From the NCBI GenBank assembly GCA_947465255.1, contig CANIAA010000005.1:1-35779 (forward strand): DNA of 35,779 bases, written 5' to 3'. The translations under genes were made by a program, and so were the position numbers. Shown here in pieces: positions 25,994-35,358 of this stretch (the stretch's first letter is position 1; the number at the start of each line of letters is the position of its first letter). A model generated the notes under the pieces. That model was given only the letters and a program-made list of their open reading frames with translations. It did no database searches and was not told the DNA's origin. This stretch comes from Flavobacteriales bacterium. Its GTDB lineage: Bacteria; Bacteroidota; Bacteroidia; Flavobacteriales_D; Sanyastnellaceae.

Positions 25994-28900
25994 ATGCGCC
26001 TTTTATTGCAACATATCAGCGTCTGCTTCTGTTGTGTCTTGGTTGCCTTCAACGCGTTGGCTCAGGCGGAATGGATTACCAATAAAGGTCAATGGCCCGA
26101 ATCGGTTATGCTGAAAACGAGTTTGAAGGCTGGTACACTATGGACCGAGCGCAGTGGTTTTACCTATCAGCTGTATGATCCGGAAGGCTTGGCGAAACTG
26201 CATCAGGCACACGGACAACCACGGGGTGGAGTTTTGCGCGGTCATGTCTACAAGGTGAAATTTGTTGACGGCAGCGCTGCATCTGTCTCAGGCGATGAAA
26301 GGAATTCACATTACTACAACTATTACACGTCATCAGAAACATCGAAACAAGGTTCCTTCTGCGCCTCATATGGAAGAGCGCGTTTGCACGATGTCTATCC
26401 GGGAATTGACGTGCAGTTGTATAGCGCCGGGAGTAGTTTGAAGTATGATTGGATTATTGCACCGGGGGCAAACCCCGATAGTATTGTGCTTGAATTTGAA
26501 GGCGCCTCGTGTTCACTCGTACATAGGGAGCATGGAACGGACTTGCTGATCGAAACAAGTGTTCAGACAGTGGTCGAGAAGCAGCCCTATGCCTATCAAA
26601 TTCTAGATGGGGCTATGCGCGAAATTCGATGTGATTATGTGCTGGAGGGAAGCATCATTCGATTTCGAGTGGGGCGCTACGACCATAGTTTGCCGCTGGT
26701 TATTGACCCGGAAGTTGCCTTCTCGACATTCATCGGTTCTGCTGCCAATAACTGGGGATTTACAGCATGCGATGACGTTGAAGGTAATATGATTGCCGGA
26801 TCCATTGCCTTCGCACCCGGTTATCCAACAACAACGGGAGCCTTTTCTTCCACATTTAACGCTGCGGCAACGAATGAATTTGACATTGCTATTTCGAAGT
26901 TCAATACCGACGGAAGCCAGTTACTTTACAGTACATATTTCGGAGGCAGTTTTCAGGAAACGCCTCACAGCGTAATTGTTGATGGCCAGAATCGAATCAT
27001 TGTTTTCGGGGCAACAGGCAGCTCTGATTTTCCAATTTCTGCGGGTGCTTATCAATCCATGTTGCTAGGAGGGCCTGCATCGAATATTCAGTTTATCGGG
27101 GCAGAAGAATATCCTTTGGGTACGGATTTGTTTGTCTCGAAGTTTAATGAAGATGGTACGTTGTTCGCCTCCACATTCATAGGCGGATCTGAAAACGATG
27201 GGCTGAATGCGGGGAACCAGCTTTTTTACAATTACGGAGATATTTTTCGCGGAGAGGTCAATGTGGACGCATCTGATAATATCTATGTGGCAAGCGTCAC
27301 AAGGAGTTCAGATTTTCCAATAACGCAGGGAAGTTTTGGCGGAGGAGATTATGATGGTATTCTTTTCAAGCTGTCTCCGGCATTGAACACCCTTCTGCAA
27401 AGTCGGTATATCGGCGGTAATGAAAACGACGCTTGTTATGTTGTTGAATTTAATCAGGCGGGACAGGTCATAGTGGCGGGAGGTACGCAGAGTTCGAACT
27501 TCTCGTTGATAACACCAACAGCGGCCGATGCTTCTTCGAATGGCGAAACGGATGGCTTTCTTGCAATACTCGATGCTGCGACGCTAAATACATTGAGTGG
27601 AACGTATGTCGGAACATCTCTCTATGATCAAGTGTACTTCGCGCAAAGCGATGAGGCCGGGTTTATCTATGCATATGGTCAAACGAAAGGCAATATGCCT
27701 ATTACCCCGGGGCTTTATGGGCAGCCGGGCAGTGGACAGTTCATTTCCAAGTTCGCTCCGGATTTGAGCACACAGGAATGGAATACGGTTATTGGAACAG
27801 GCAACGGAATCAATATTTCCCCTACAGCTTTCCTGGTGAGCGAGTGCGGGCAGATTTATATCAGCGGTTGGGGTGGCCAAACGAATAGTAACTATGCCGG
27901 CGGATCAACTTCGGGCTTGCCTACAACTCCGGATGCCTTTCAGGGAACAACCAACGGAAGCGATTTTTACCTGTGTGTTCTCACACCCAACGCACAGGAT
28001 ATTCTGTATGGATCTTTTTTAGGTGGCAATCAAAGTGGTGAGCATGTTGATGGCGGCACTTCTCGATTTGATAAAAATGGATCCGTTTATCATGCAGTGT
28101 GTGCGGGTTGTCAAGGCAACAGTGACTTTCCCACCACTCCTGGCGCCTGGAGCAGCACCAATGAAAGTCAAAACTGTAACCTTGCCGTATTTCGTTTCGA
28201 TTTGTCTGCCATTCAAGCGGAGGTAGCCATCAATGGCCCTTCTACTGTATGTGTAGGTGAGTCGGTGAGTTTTGAGAACAGCACAATTGGTGCTGCAACT
28301 TACCTATGGGATTTTGGCGATGGAGGTACCGGCACTGTTGCAGAACCCTCTCATTCCTATGCCCAGGGTGGTTCGTATACCATTCAAATGATAGCATCTG
28401 ACAATGCGCTTTGCGTAACTGCCGATACAATTACTATTGCGATTGAGGTGGTACCTGATGTTGCACCAACCATACAATCAGGTGTAGTGATATGCGAAGG
28501 ACAAACCACACAAATCAATGCAACCGGCAGCAGCAACCTTCACTGGCTTTTTCATTCAACGCTCTCGGCCCTCGATGTGCCCAACCCAATTGCCCAACCT
28601 ACCACGACTACTACCTATTACGTTGTCGATGAAAACGTGTGCGATGCTGAAACGCTGAGTGTAGTGGTTGAAGTGAGTATACCGACAGCGTTCGCCACCA
28701 ACGACACTTCCATATGCATCGGACAATCCGTTCCCTTGACGGTTACAGGAGGAGTTTCTTATGCGTGGTCGCCAACTACATTCTTGAACACCGCCAATTC
28801 GGCAACACCAACCGCTAGTCCATCACAAACAATTCAATATACCGTCACTGTAACAGATGCGCACGGATGCACCGATGAAGATTCGCTGACGATTGATGTG

Positions 28901-29860
28901 TATGATACAGCTCCCGGTGGTTTGTCATATCCTGTGCTGAACGTTTGCCGTGGTTCGCAAGTGCAATTGCAAGCGGAGCCGGGCACAGCTTGGCAGTGGT
29001 TCCCTCCTTCCTCGCTTAGCGATGATCAGGTTCAGGCGCCTTTCGCTTCGCCAAGCGATACAACTGTTTACATCGTACAGTTAACCAACCCTTGTGGTGT
29101 TGGATTCGATACGGTTACCGTGAATGTCATTTCACCTTTTTTGCAAGTCTTTGGAGGTGGCAGCATTTGCCTTGGTGATACTATTTCTGCGTGGGCGTCG
29201 GGTGCGTTGAGCTACAGCTGGAGTCCTTCAATATGGGCGAATCCAAGCGATGAGTCACTCACTATTCTTTCGCCTGAAAACACTACTGTTTTTGAAGTTA
29301 CCGGTGTGGACGCATTCAATTGTGTCTGGACGGAAGAAGTGACGGTGTCGGTATATGAACAGGTTGATGTCGAAGCGGGACCTGATGCATTTTTTAATGT
29401 TCCGGATAGCGTCATGCTCTATGGCAACGCACTGGGTTTTGATTGTTACTGGTGGCCTTCGGAAGGGCTGGCATGCGATAGCTGTGAAATGACTCTGGCT
29501 TCTCCAACAGAGCCAACTGTATACCACCTGGCCATTGTCGATGATTACGGCTGTGTGAATGAAGATTCGGTTTTCGTCCGACCTTTTTATCCGGTGTTTG
29601 TGCCCAACACATTTACCCCTGACGGTGATGGGGTGAACGATGTATTTCTGGTTTCCGGACAACCACAGTTAGGCTTTCACCTGGTTATTTTCGATCGTTG
29701 GGGCATCACGGTTTTTGAATCGTTCGACATGAATATACCCTGGACTGGTGATGCCGGCGCAGGCTATTTCGCACCGAATGATGTCTATAACTGGGTGCTC
29801 GAATTTGACTCCCTCGATAGGCGCACAAAGCTGATCGGTCATGTGGCATTGGTGCGTTGA
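25994..29860 (+). CDS. large secreted protein with PKD/Ig domains and gliding-motility-type C-terminus
   Basis: This is a probable T9SS-exported surface protein of 1288 residues. The signal peptide (MRLLLQHISVCFCCVLVAFNALAQ) precedes an N-terminal domain, about residues 25-240, opening EWITNKGQWPESV. Residues 245-740 hold SBBP-like beta-propeller repeats with recurring (Y/F)STYFGGS, G(A/V)(T/S)xSSDFP and TT(P/G)GA(W/F) phrases. A PKD domain at about 745-830 (ATYLWDFGDGG, then GGSYTIQMIAS) is followed by several Ig-like repeats ending in TTYYV/TVYIV/TVFEV. The last 90 or so residues are the gliding-motility-associated C-terminal domain (NTFTPDGDGVNDVFLV; IFDRWG), the type B sorting signal. It stands between unrelated genes with no partner porin visible. 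Confidence 0.9.
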   Translation: MRLLLQHISVCFCCVLVAFNALAQAEWITNKGQWPESVMLKTSLKAGTLWTERSGFTYQLYDPEGLAKLHQAHGQPRGGVLRGHVYKVKFVDGSAASVSGDERNSHYYNYYTSSETSKQGSFCASYGRARLHDVYPGIDVQLYSAGSSLKYDWIIAPGANPDSIVLEFEGASCSLVHREHGTDLLIETSVQTVVEKQPYAYQILDGAMREIRCDYVLEGSIIRFRVGRYDHSLPLVIDPEVAFSTFIGSAANNWGFTACDDVEGNMIAGSIAFAPGYPTTTGAFSSTFNAAATNEFDIAISKFNTDGSQLLYSTYFGGSFQETPHSVIVDGQNRIIVFGATGSSDFPISAGAYQSMLLGGPASNIQFIGAEEYPLGTDLFVSKFNEDGTLFASTFIGGSENDGLNAGNQLFYNYGDIFRGEVNVDASDNIYVASVTRSSDFPITQGSFGGGDYDGILFKLSPALNTLLQSRYIGGNENDACYVVEFNQAGQVIVAGGTQSSNFSLITPTAADASSNGETDGFLAILDAATLNTLSGTYVGTSLYDQVYFAQSDEAGFIYAYGQTKGNMPITPGLYGQPGSGQFISKFAPDLSTQEWNTVIGTGNGINISPTAFLVSECGQIYISGWGGQTNSNYAGGSTSGLPTTPDAFQGTTNGSDFYLCVLTPNAQDILYGSFLGGNQSGEHVDGGTSRFDKNGSVYHAVCAGCQGNSDFPTTPGAWSSTNESQNCNLAVFRFDLSAIQAEVAINGPSTVCVGESVSFENSTIGAATYLWDFGDGGTGTVAEPSHSYAQGGSYTIQMIASDNALCVTADTITIAIEVVPDVAPTIQSGVVICEGQTTQINATGSSNLHWLFHSTLSALDVPNPIAQPTTTTTYYVVDENVCDAETLSVVVEVSIPTAFATNDTSICIGQSVPLTVTGGVSYAWSPTTFLNTANSATPTASPSQTIQYTVTVTDAHGCTDEDSLTIDVYDTAPGGLSYPVLNVCRGSQVQLQAEPGTAWQWFPPSSLSDDQVQAPFASPSDTTVYIVQLTNPCGVGFDTVTVNVISPFLQVFGGGSICLGDTISAWASGALSYSWSPSIWANPSDESLTILSPENTTVFEVTGVDAFNCVWTEEVTVSVYEQVDVEAGPDAFFNVPDSVMLYGNALGFDCYWWPSEGLACDSCEMTLASPTEPTVYHLAIVDDYGCVNEDSVFVRPFYPVFVPNTFTPDGDGVNDVFLVSGQPQLGFHLVIFDRWGITVFESFDMNIPWTGDAGAGYFAPNDVYNWVLEFDSLDRRTKLIGHVALVR

Positions 29861-29893
29861 TGGTTTGTTGAAACAACCGCGGCTTTCCCCGAA

Positions 29894-29901
29894 TATCTTA
29901 G
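29894..29901 (+). promoter_or_regulatory. possible -7 element before the enoyl-CoA hydratase gene (TATCTTAG)
   Basis: TATCTTAG has one mismatch to TAnnTTTG and lies 26 bases before the ATG. A TTG occurs 23 bases upstream of it. The same box sequence appears before the giant secreted protein gene. Confidence 0.35.
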
Positions 29902-29927
29902 CGCCACTTTTTAAAATCCTATATCGA

Positions 29928-30710
29928 ATGGCTTACGAAAACATTCTCGTTACCACCGAACACGCGGTGATGACCATTACCATCAATCGTCCAACGCAAC
30001 TGAATGCATTGAATAGCTCCACGATTCAAGAGTTGAACAAAGCACTGGCCTTGGCCGACATCAATAATGAAGTGCGCGTTATCGTTATCACAGGTAGCGG
30101 TGAAAAGGCTTTTGTAGCCGGAGCAGACATCAAGGAGTTTGCTGATTTCAGCGTGGAGCAAGGACGTCTTTTGAGTGCGCTGGGCCACAAGCTATTGTTT
30201 GATTTTGTGGAGAACATGAGCAAGCCTGTTATCGCGGCGGTAAATGGTTTTGCCCTTGGTGGTGGGTTGGAGTTAGCCATGTCATGTCACATGCGCATTG
30301 CATCTGACAACGCTAAGATGGGCTTGCCGGAAGTGACCTTGGGAGTGATTCCCGGATATGGAGGGACACAGCGTTTGGCGCAATTGGTAGGCAAAGGCAA
30401 AGCAATGGAAATGATTACATCGGCAGCGATGATAACCGCAACGGAAGCCCAAGAGTGGGGATTGGTTAACAAAGTTGTAGCTCAAGCTGAGTTGCTTGCA
30501 ACAGCAATGGAGCTTGCCCAAAGAATTGCGAAGAACTCTCCGACAGCGATTTCAGCTGCGATTCGCTCGGTCAATGCCGGTTACAAACCCGGTGTGAACG
30601 GCTTCAATGAAGAGATTCGTGAGTTTGGACGTTGTTTCGGAACAGCTGATTTCCGCGAGGGCACCACAGCTTTTCTCGAAAAACGGAAACCTGTTTTTGA
30701 AGGAAAATAA
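29928..30710 (+). CDS. enoyl-CoA hydratase (crotonase family)
   Basis: It probably hydrates a 2-enoyl-CoA in fatty-acid or amino-acid degradation, in the cytosol. The crotonase fold motifs are present: an oxyanion-hole segment [11 protein letters not shown], the second [21 protein letters not shown], and the catalytic-glutamate region [20 protein letters not shown]. Two glutamates in this region match those of short-chain enoyl-CoA hydratases, so hydratase rather than isomerase is favoured. The chain length it prefers is unknown. The ORF opens at 29841, but the family N-terminus [20 protein letters not shown] starts at 29928 (260 residues). Its stop overlaps the dut ATG by one base, indicating coupling. 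Confidence 0.92.
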   Translation: MAYENILVTTEHAVMTITINRPTQLNALNSSTIQELNKALALADINNEVRVIVITGSGEKAFVAGADIKEFADFSVEQGRLLSALGHKLLFDFVENMSKPVIAAVNGFALGGGLELAMSCHMRIASDNAKMGLPEVTLGVIPGYGGTQRLAQLVGKGKAMEMITSAAMITATEAQEWGLVNKVVAQAELLATAMELAQRIAKNSPTAISAAIRSVNAGYKPGVNGFNEEIREFGRCFGTADFREGTTAFLEKRKPVFEGK

Positions 30711-31150
30711 TGGCAGCGAACATTCAAGTTATCAATCGTTCAAAGCATGCTCTGCCCGCTTACGAAACAGAGCAGTCGGCCGGTATGGACATGCGCGCGA
30801 ATCTAGACGAACCAATTGTGCTTGGGCCGCTAGAGCGAGCAATGGTTCCCACCGGATTATACATCGCTTTGCCGCCCGGCTTTGAAGCACAGGTGCGTCC
30901 GCGCAGCGGATTGGCAGCGAAACAGGGCATTACTGTTTTGAACTCTCCGGGTACGGTCGACGCCGATTATCGCGGCGAAATCAAGGTGATACTCGTGAAT
31001 CTTTCCAATGAAACCATTCACATCCAGGATGGTGACAGGGTTGCTCAATTGGTTATCGCACGCCACGAGCAAGCAGTTTGGCAAGTAACTGAGGTTTTGG
31101 ATGAAACTGTCCGCGGGACGGGAGGTTTCGGCAGTACCGGCAGGAAATAA
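30710..31150 (+). CDS. dut: dUTP diphosphatase
   Basis: It hydrolyses dUTP to dUMP and pyrophosphate, keeping uracil out of DNA and supplying dUMP for thymidylate synthesis. The homotrimeric dUTPase motifs are in order: AGMDMRAN (motif 1), [11 protein letters not shown] (2), [18 protein letters not shown] (3), GDRVAQLVI (4), and the C-terminal arm [12 protein letters not shown] (5). The 146-residue length is standard. It begins on the last base of the enoyl-CoA hydratase stop (TAATG). This pairing has no metabolic logic that I can see and is probably only an arrangement of convenience. Confidence 0.96.
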   Translation: MAANIQVINRSKHALPAYETEQSAGMDMRANLDEPIVLGPLERAMVPTGLYIALPPGFEAQVRPRSGLAAKQGITVLNSPGTVDADYRGEIKVILVNLSNETIHIQDGDRVAQLVIARHEQAVWQVTEVLDETVRGTGGFGSTGRK

Positions 31151-31213
31151 ATTCCGCTTATATCGAATGAACCTAAATTGTGGAGGTTGGTTTCTTCATT
31201 ACTTTGTCTGGTA

Positions 31214-31221
31214 TAAATTCG
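31214..31221 (+). promoter_or_regulatory. possible -7 element before sdhC (TAAATTCG)
   Basis: TAAATTCG has one mismatch to TAnnTTTG and lies 29 bases before the sdhC ATG. A TTGG is 23 bases upstream of it. This is weak evidence for the start of the sdh transcript. Confidence 0.3.
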
Positions 31222-31250
31222 CGCAACATTTTTACAATCCAAACCACGCT

Positions 31251-31943
31251 ATGGCAAAAGGTCTTTTTGGTAGCTCATTAATGAAGAAGTTCTGGATGTC
31301 GCTCACCGGTCTTTTTCTGATTTCATTTCTCTTAGTGCACTGTGCATTGAACGCACTCATTTTCGCCAACGACGGCGGTATGCTCTTCAATCAGGGAGCG
31401 CACTTCATGGGAACAAACATCATCATACGCACAATGGAAATTGTGCTGTTCGCAGGATTGATTGCGCACGTGGTGGATGGATTGATGCTCTATTTCCAAA
31501 ATCGTAAGGCACGCCCTGTGAAGTATGCATATGAAAATGCGGGCGCCAGCAGCAAGTGGTATTCGCGCAGCATGGCATTGCTGGGAACACTCATCCTACT
31601 TTTTCTCATCCTTCACTTGTACCATTTCTGGCTGAGAACACGCATCACAGGCTTGACAGTGCAGCCTACGCATGTGTTCTTCGAGGGACACAAGCTGGAA
31701 GATTTGTATGGTGAAATGAAATTCGTGTTTAGTCATTTGTGGGTTGTAATTGTGTATGTGTTGGGCTGCTTTTCGCTCTTCTGGCACTTGTTGCACGGTT
31801 TCCGAAGCGCATTTCAATCGCTTGGTTTGAATTATACGAAATACAAAAACGGAATCGCCTTCTGTGGCGACTTATTCAGCGTTTTAATCCCAACCGTTTT
31901 CGCCGCTATGCCGGTAAGCATGTACATGGGATGGGTTCATTAA
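31251..31943 (+). CDS. sdhC: succinate dehydrogenase/fumarate reductase cytochrome b subunit
   Basis: This membrane anchor is of the single-polypeptide, di-haem (type B) kind used with menaquinone. Five membrane helices are visible in 230 residues, starting with FWMSLTGLFLISFLLVHCALNAL and including AGLIAHVVDGLMLYF, LLGTLILLFLILHLYHFW and LFWHLLHGFRSAF, each with candidate haem-ligand histidines. The ORF opens at 31101, inside dut, but the family N-terminus MAKGLFGSSLMKKFW starts at 31251. No sdhD is present, as expected for this type. It heads the sdhCAB order, 30 bases before sdhA. Confidence 0.93.
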   Translation: MAKGLFGSSLMKKFWMSLTGLFLISFLLVHCALNALIFANDGGMLFNQGAHFMGTNIIIRTMEIVLFAGLIAHVVDGLMLYFQNRKARPVKYAYENAGASSKWYSRSMALLGTLILLFLILHLYHFWLRTRITGLTVQPTHVFFEGHKLEDLYGEMKFVFSHLWVVIVYVLGCFSLFWHLLHGFRSAFQSLGLNYTKYKNGIAFCGDLFSVLIPTVFAAMPVSMYMGWVH

Positions 31944-31973
31944 TGAATGTAGATTAAAGCACCTCAAAATAGA

Positions 31974-33974
31974 ATGGAGCTCAATTCGAAAATACCCGAC
32001 GGACCACTCGATCAGAAGTGGACCAAATACAAGGGAAACGTACGCCTGGTTGCCCCGGCCAACAAAAGAAGCATCGATGTGATTGTTGTAGGTACCGGTC
32101 TTGCCGGTGCGTCGGCAGCGGCATCGCTTGCTGAAATGGGCTACAGCGTGAAGGCGCTGTGCTTCCAGGATTCACCTCGTCGTGCGCACAGTATCGCTGC
32201 GCAAGGTGGTATCAACGCTGCTAAAAACTACATGAACGACGGTGACTCTACGTTCCGTTTGTTCTATGACACGATTAAAGGCGGTGACTACCGTTCGCGG
32301 GAAGCGAACGTACACCGTCTCGCAGAGGTGAGCGCCAATATCATTGACCAGTGCGTGGCACAAGGCGTTCCTTTTGCACGCGATTACGGCGGATTGCTTG
32401 ACAATCGTTCGTTTGGTGGAACACAAGTTTCTCGTACGTTCTACGCCAAAGGTCAAACCGGACAGCAATTGTTGTTGGGGGCTTATTCAGCGCTTTCGCG
32501 TCAAATCGGAAAGGGAACCGTTGAAATGCTTAATCGCCACGAAATGCTCGACGTAGTAATTGTGGACGGGAAGGCGCGAGGCATTATTGCTCGCAACTTG
32601 GTTACCGGCGAATTGGAGCGTCATTCAGCGCATGCCGTTGTGCTTTGCACCGGTGGTTACGGTAATGTGTTCTTCCTTTCTACCAATGCGATGGGTAGCA
32701 ACGTGACAGCCGCGTGGCGCGCGCACAAGCGTGGCGCTACATTCGGTAATCCGTGCTTCACGCAGATTCACCCTACATGTATTCCTGTGAGTGGTGACCA
32801 CCAATCGAAGTTGACACTCATGTCGGAGTCGTTGCGTAACGACGGTCGCATATGGGTGCCTAAGCATAAAGAAGATGTGGAAGCTATTCGCGCTAAGCGC
32901 TTGAAGCCTCAAGATATTCCAGAAGAAAGAAGAGACTATTATTTGGAAAGAAGATATCCCGCTTTCGGTAACCTCGTTCCGCGTGACATCGCATCACGCG
33001 CAGCGAAGGAGCGTTGCGACGAGGGTTTTGGTGTGAATGCTACAGGCGAAGCTGTTTACCTGGATTTCTCATCGGCCATTATCCGCTACGGAAAAGCACA
33101 AGCCAATGTGAAGGGTATTCACAATGCTACTGATCAAAAAATTATAGAACTCGGAACGAAGGTCGTTGAGCAGAAATACGGAAACCTCTTTCAGATGTAC
33201 GAGCAAATCGTTGCTGAGAATCCATACACAACGCCTATGATGATTTACCCTGCCGTGCACTACACGATGGGTGGTCTGTGGGTCGATTATGAGTTGATGA
33301 CTTCGGTGCCCGGCTTGTATGCCTGCGGTGAAGCAAACTTCAGCGATCACGGGGCTAATCGTTTGGGTGCATCTGCACTCATGCAGGGTCTTGCCGATGG
33401 TTATTTCGTGTTGCCTTACACCATCGGAAATTATTTGGCTGATGAAATTCGCACCGGAAAAATTTCTACCCAGTCACCTGAGTTCGATGAAGCAGAGAAG
33501 AATGTGCGCAAGCAAATCGACACGTTGCTCAACAACAAAGGAACGGAGCCTGTCGATCACTACCACCGCCGCTTGGGTAAGGTGATGTGGGATAAGTGCG
33601 GAATGGCACGCAATGAAAAAGGACTGAAGGAAGCCATTGCAGAAATTCAGCAGATACGCAAAGAGTTTTATGCTAATGCTCGTGTACCGAATGAATCGCA
33701 ATACATGAACACCGAACTGGCAAAAGCGTTGCGCGTTGCTGACTTTATTGACCTCGGAGAATTGATGTGCTTCGATGCCTTGAATCGTAACGAAAGTTGT
33801 GGTGGTCACTTCCGCGAAGAATTCCAAACGGAAGACGGCGAAGCGCTTCGTGATGATGAAGGTTACAAGTACGTAGCTGCCTGGGAATGGTCAGGAGATC
33901 CATCAGCACCTAAGCTGAACAAGGAGGAGCTGATTTATGAGAATATTAAGGTGCAGCAACGGAGTTATAAATAG
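31974..33974 (+). CDS. sdhA: succinate dehydrogenase/fumarate reductase flavoprotein subunit
   Basis: This is the catalytic subunit; it interconverts succinate and fumarate with covalent FAD. The dinucleotide fold is [20 protein letters not shown], and the covalent-FAD histidine is in [18 protein letters not shown]. Substrate-site regions are [35 protein letters not shown] and [12 protein letters not shown], followed by [21 protein letters not shown]. The 666-residue length and the VQQRSYK end fit the Bacteroidota family. Its TAG stop is also the first three bases of an eleven-unit heptamer array, so the gene end coincides exactly with an inserted element that separates it from sdhB. Confidence 0.96.
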   Translation: MELNSKIPDGPLDQKWTKYKGNVRLVAPANKRSIDVIVVGTGLAGASAAASLAEMGYSVKALCFQDSPRRAHSIAAQGGINAAKNYMNDGDSTFRLFYDTIKGGDYRSREANVHRLAEVSANIIDQCVAQGVPFARDYGGLLDNRSFGGTQVSRTFYAKGQTGQQLLLGAYSALSRQIGKGTVEMLNRHEMLDVVIVDGKARGIIARNLVTGELERHSAHAVVLCTGGYGNVFFLSTNAMGSNVTAAWRAHKRGATFGNPCFTQIHPTCIPVSGDHQSKLTLMSESLRNDGRIWVPKHKEDVEAIRAKRLKPQDIPEERRDYYLERRYPAFGNLVPRDIASRAAKERCDEGFGVNATGEAVYLDFSSAIIRYGKAQANVKGIHNATDQKIIELGTKVVEQKYGNLFQMYEQIVAENPYTTPMMIYPAVHYTMGGLWVDYELMTSVPGLYACGEANFSDHGANRLGASALMQGLADGYFVLPYTIGNYLADEIRTGKISTQSPEFDEAEKNVRKQIDTLLNNKGTEPVDHYHRRLGKVMWDKCGMARNEKGLKEAIAEIQQIRKEFYANARVPNESQYMNTELAKALRVADFIDLGELMCFDALNRNESCGGHFREEFQTEDGEALRDDEGYKYVAAWEWSGDPSAPKLNKEELIYENIKVQQRSYK

Positions 33975-34048
33975 TGACTAGTGACTAGTGACTATTGACT
34001 AGTGAATAGTGAATAGTGAATAGTGAATAGTGAATAGTGAATAGTGAA
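33972..34048 (+). repeat. eleven-unit tandem heptamer array starting on the sdhA stop
   Basis: The array reads TAGTGAC three times, TATTGAC once and TAGTGAA seven times, with no interruption (77 bases). It begins with the sdhA TAG stop codon itself. Because the unit is 7 bases and holds TAG and TGA, all three forward frames are closed. An inverted, decayed copy lies at 34534-34568. Confidence 0.97.
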
Positions 34049-34121
34049 TCAGGAATAAAATTCCACTAAGTTATTTGAAATGAGAATAGGTTAGTTGTTA
34101 TGGCGGCAGTAGCATTGCTCC

Positions 34122-34528
34122 ATGGAAACTCAGAATTTAAACACGCCTGTGAAGTCCTATAAGGACTTGATAGTTTGGAAAGCATCCATGAATTTGGTTC
34201 ATGATGTATATCGAATTAGTTCTGTGTTTCCAAAGTCAGAACAATTGATTTTGACTTCGCAAATGCGTCGGTCGGCGATTTCGGTTCCTTCCAATATTGC
34301 GGAGGGCTGAGTAGAAACAGCGCTAGAAGTTTTAATTATTTTTTGAGAATCGCGTCAGGTTCAACATCAGAACTAATGACACAAGTAGAAATAGCATTCA
34401 GATTAAACTATTTAACGCCAGAGAAGGCGAATGAATTGACACTTAAAGGGAATCAAATTTCAAAAATGCTCATTGCACTCATTAAGAAGGTTGAAATTCG
34501 CGAGAAGGCTAGCAACGCAAGCAAATGA
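34122..34528 (+). pseudogene. frameshifted four-helix-bundle protein (23S rRNA intervening-sequence protein family)
   Basis: The first part (METQNLNTPVKSYKDLIVWKA to RRSAISVPSNIAEG) ends at TGA (34308-34310). The second part continues in another frame as SRNSARSFNYFLRIASGSTSELMTQVEIAF. Joined, they give the full family layout of about 135 residues: DL.VW..A, S.P.NIAEG.GR.S, then GS..EL.TQ. A one-base deletion near 34308-34312 (TGGGGTAGA-like to TGAGTAGA) explains the break. S23/IVP proteins form pentameric helical bundles and are encoded in 23S rRNA intervening sequences; their role is unsettled. No classical slippery site is visible, so decay or a sequencing error is more likely than programmed frameshifting. 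Confidence 0.85.
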
Positions 34529-34533
34529 AACTA

Positions 34534-34568
34534 ACAACTATTCACTATTTACTAGTCACTATTTACTA
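34534..34568 (-). repeat. inverted, decayed heptamer array (right end of element)
   Basis: On the plus strand the units read ACAACTA, TTCACTA, TTTACTA, GTCACTA and TTTACTA. These are the reverse complement of the TAGTGAA/TAGTGAC family with scattered changes. The next bases (ATTACCG, ATTACGC) may be more decayed units. The array ends 36 bases before the sdhB start. Confidence 0.85.
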
Positions 34569-34604
34569 ATTACCGATTACGCTACCTTTTAAAAAGCAAA
34601 AGAG

Positions 34605-35357
34605 ATGAATCTCAAACTCAAAATATGGAGACAGAAAAGCACCTCTGACAGAGGCGCCATCGTCGACTACAATGTCAACAACGTCTCTCCGGACATGTCG
34701 TTTTTGGAAATGATCGACGTGCTCAACGATGACCTCGTGAAGAAGGGCGATGACCCTGTTGCATTCGACCACGATTGCCGTGAAGGTATTTGTGGTATGT
34801 GCAGCATGTTCATCAACGGTGAAGCTCACGGGCCGAATCGCGGTGTTACCACTTGCCAATTGCACATGCGCTCATTCAAAGATGGCGACACTGTTTATGT
34901 AGAGCCGTGGAGAAGCGAGGGCTTCCCGGTGATCAAAGATCTTATGGTGGATCGTGGAGCGTTCGATCGTATTCAGCAAGCGGGTGGCTTCGTTTCTGTA
35001 AACACCAGCGGACGTACCATGGACGCGAATGCTATTCCGATTCCTAAGGAAGACGCCGACAAAGCGTTCGATGCGGCAACCTGCATTGGTTGCGGCGCAT
35101 GCGTTGCTACGTGTCCGAATGGAAGCGCTATGCTTTTTGTCGGAGCGAAAGTTTCGCAGTTCGCTCTCCTTCCGCAAGGACAAGTGGAGCGTAAAGAGCG
35201 TGTGTTGAACATGGTAAAGCAGATGGACGAAGAAGGCTTCGGTAACTGCTCCAACATTGGCGCATGCGAAGTTCAATGCCCGAAAAATATTTCTCTGGAA
35301 GTCATTGCGCGGATGAATCGCGAGTATCTGACTGCCAACGTGAAGCCTGAGAATTAA
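34605..35357 (+). CDS. sdhB: succinate dehydrogenase/fumarate reductase iron-sulfur subunit
   Basis: This subunit carries electrons from the flavoprotein to the membrane haems and quinone through [2Fe-2S], [4Fe-4S] and [3Fe-4S] clusters. The N-terminal ferredoxin motif is [20 protein letters not shown]. The C-terminal cluster motifs are [19 protein letters not shown] and [20 protein letters not shown]. The 250-residue length is typical. It is 630 bases downstream of sdhA rather than adjacent because of the inserted element. Whether it is still read from the sdhC promoter through the heptamer stem, or from a promoter within the insert, cannot be decided here; I see no clear -7 element before it. 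Confidence 0.96.
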   Translation: MNLKLKIWRQKSTSDRGAIVDYNVNNVSPDMSFLEMIDVLNDDLVKKGDDPVAFDHDCREGICGMCSMFINGEAHGPNRGVTTCQLHMRSFKDGDTVYVEPWRSEGFPVIKDLMVDRGAFDRIQQAGGFVSVNTSGRTMDANAIPIPKEDADKAFDAATCIGCGACVATCPNGSAMLFVGAKVSQFALLPQGQVERKERVLNMVKQMDEEGFGNCSNIGACEVQCPKNISLEVIARMNREYLTANVKPEN

Positions 35358-35358
35358 T

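Larger units (their letters stand above)
33972..34568 (+). mobile_element. intervening-sequence-like element between sdhA and sdhB
   Basis: A block of about 597 bases consists of a direct heptamer array, a four-helix-bundle (S23/IVP family) gene remnant and an inverted heptamer array. It splits sdhA from sdhB, which are normally adjacent. In RNA, TTCACTA and GTCACTA units on the right pair with TAGTGAA/TAGTGAC on the left, and TTTACTA pairs through a G-U wobble. The ends could therefore form a stem of about 28 base pairs with the gene in the loop. This is the plan of 23S rRNA intervening sequences, but here in an mRNA. Mobility is inferred from architecture and position; no target duplication was found. 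Confidence 0.6.

Noticed and set aside
31101-31250. Fifty extra N-terminal residues on sdhC in the ORF track
   Set aside because: They overlap the end of dut in another frame and precede the family-typical start MAKGLFGSSLMKKFW.
33972-34048. Possible CRISPR array
   Set aside because: The unit is 7 bases with no spacers and no cas genes nearby; it is a simple tandem repeat.
34295-34345. Programmed ribosomal frameshift in the four-helix-bundle gene
   Set aside because: No X-XXY-YYZ slippery site or obvious stimulatory structure is seen; a one-base deletion explains it more simply.
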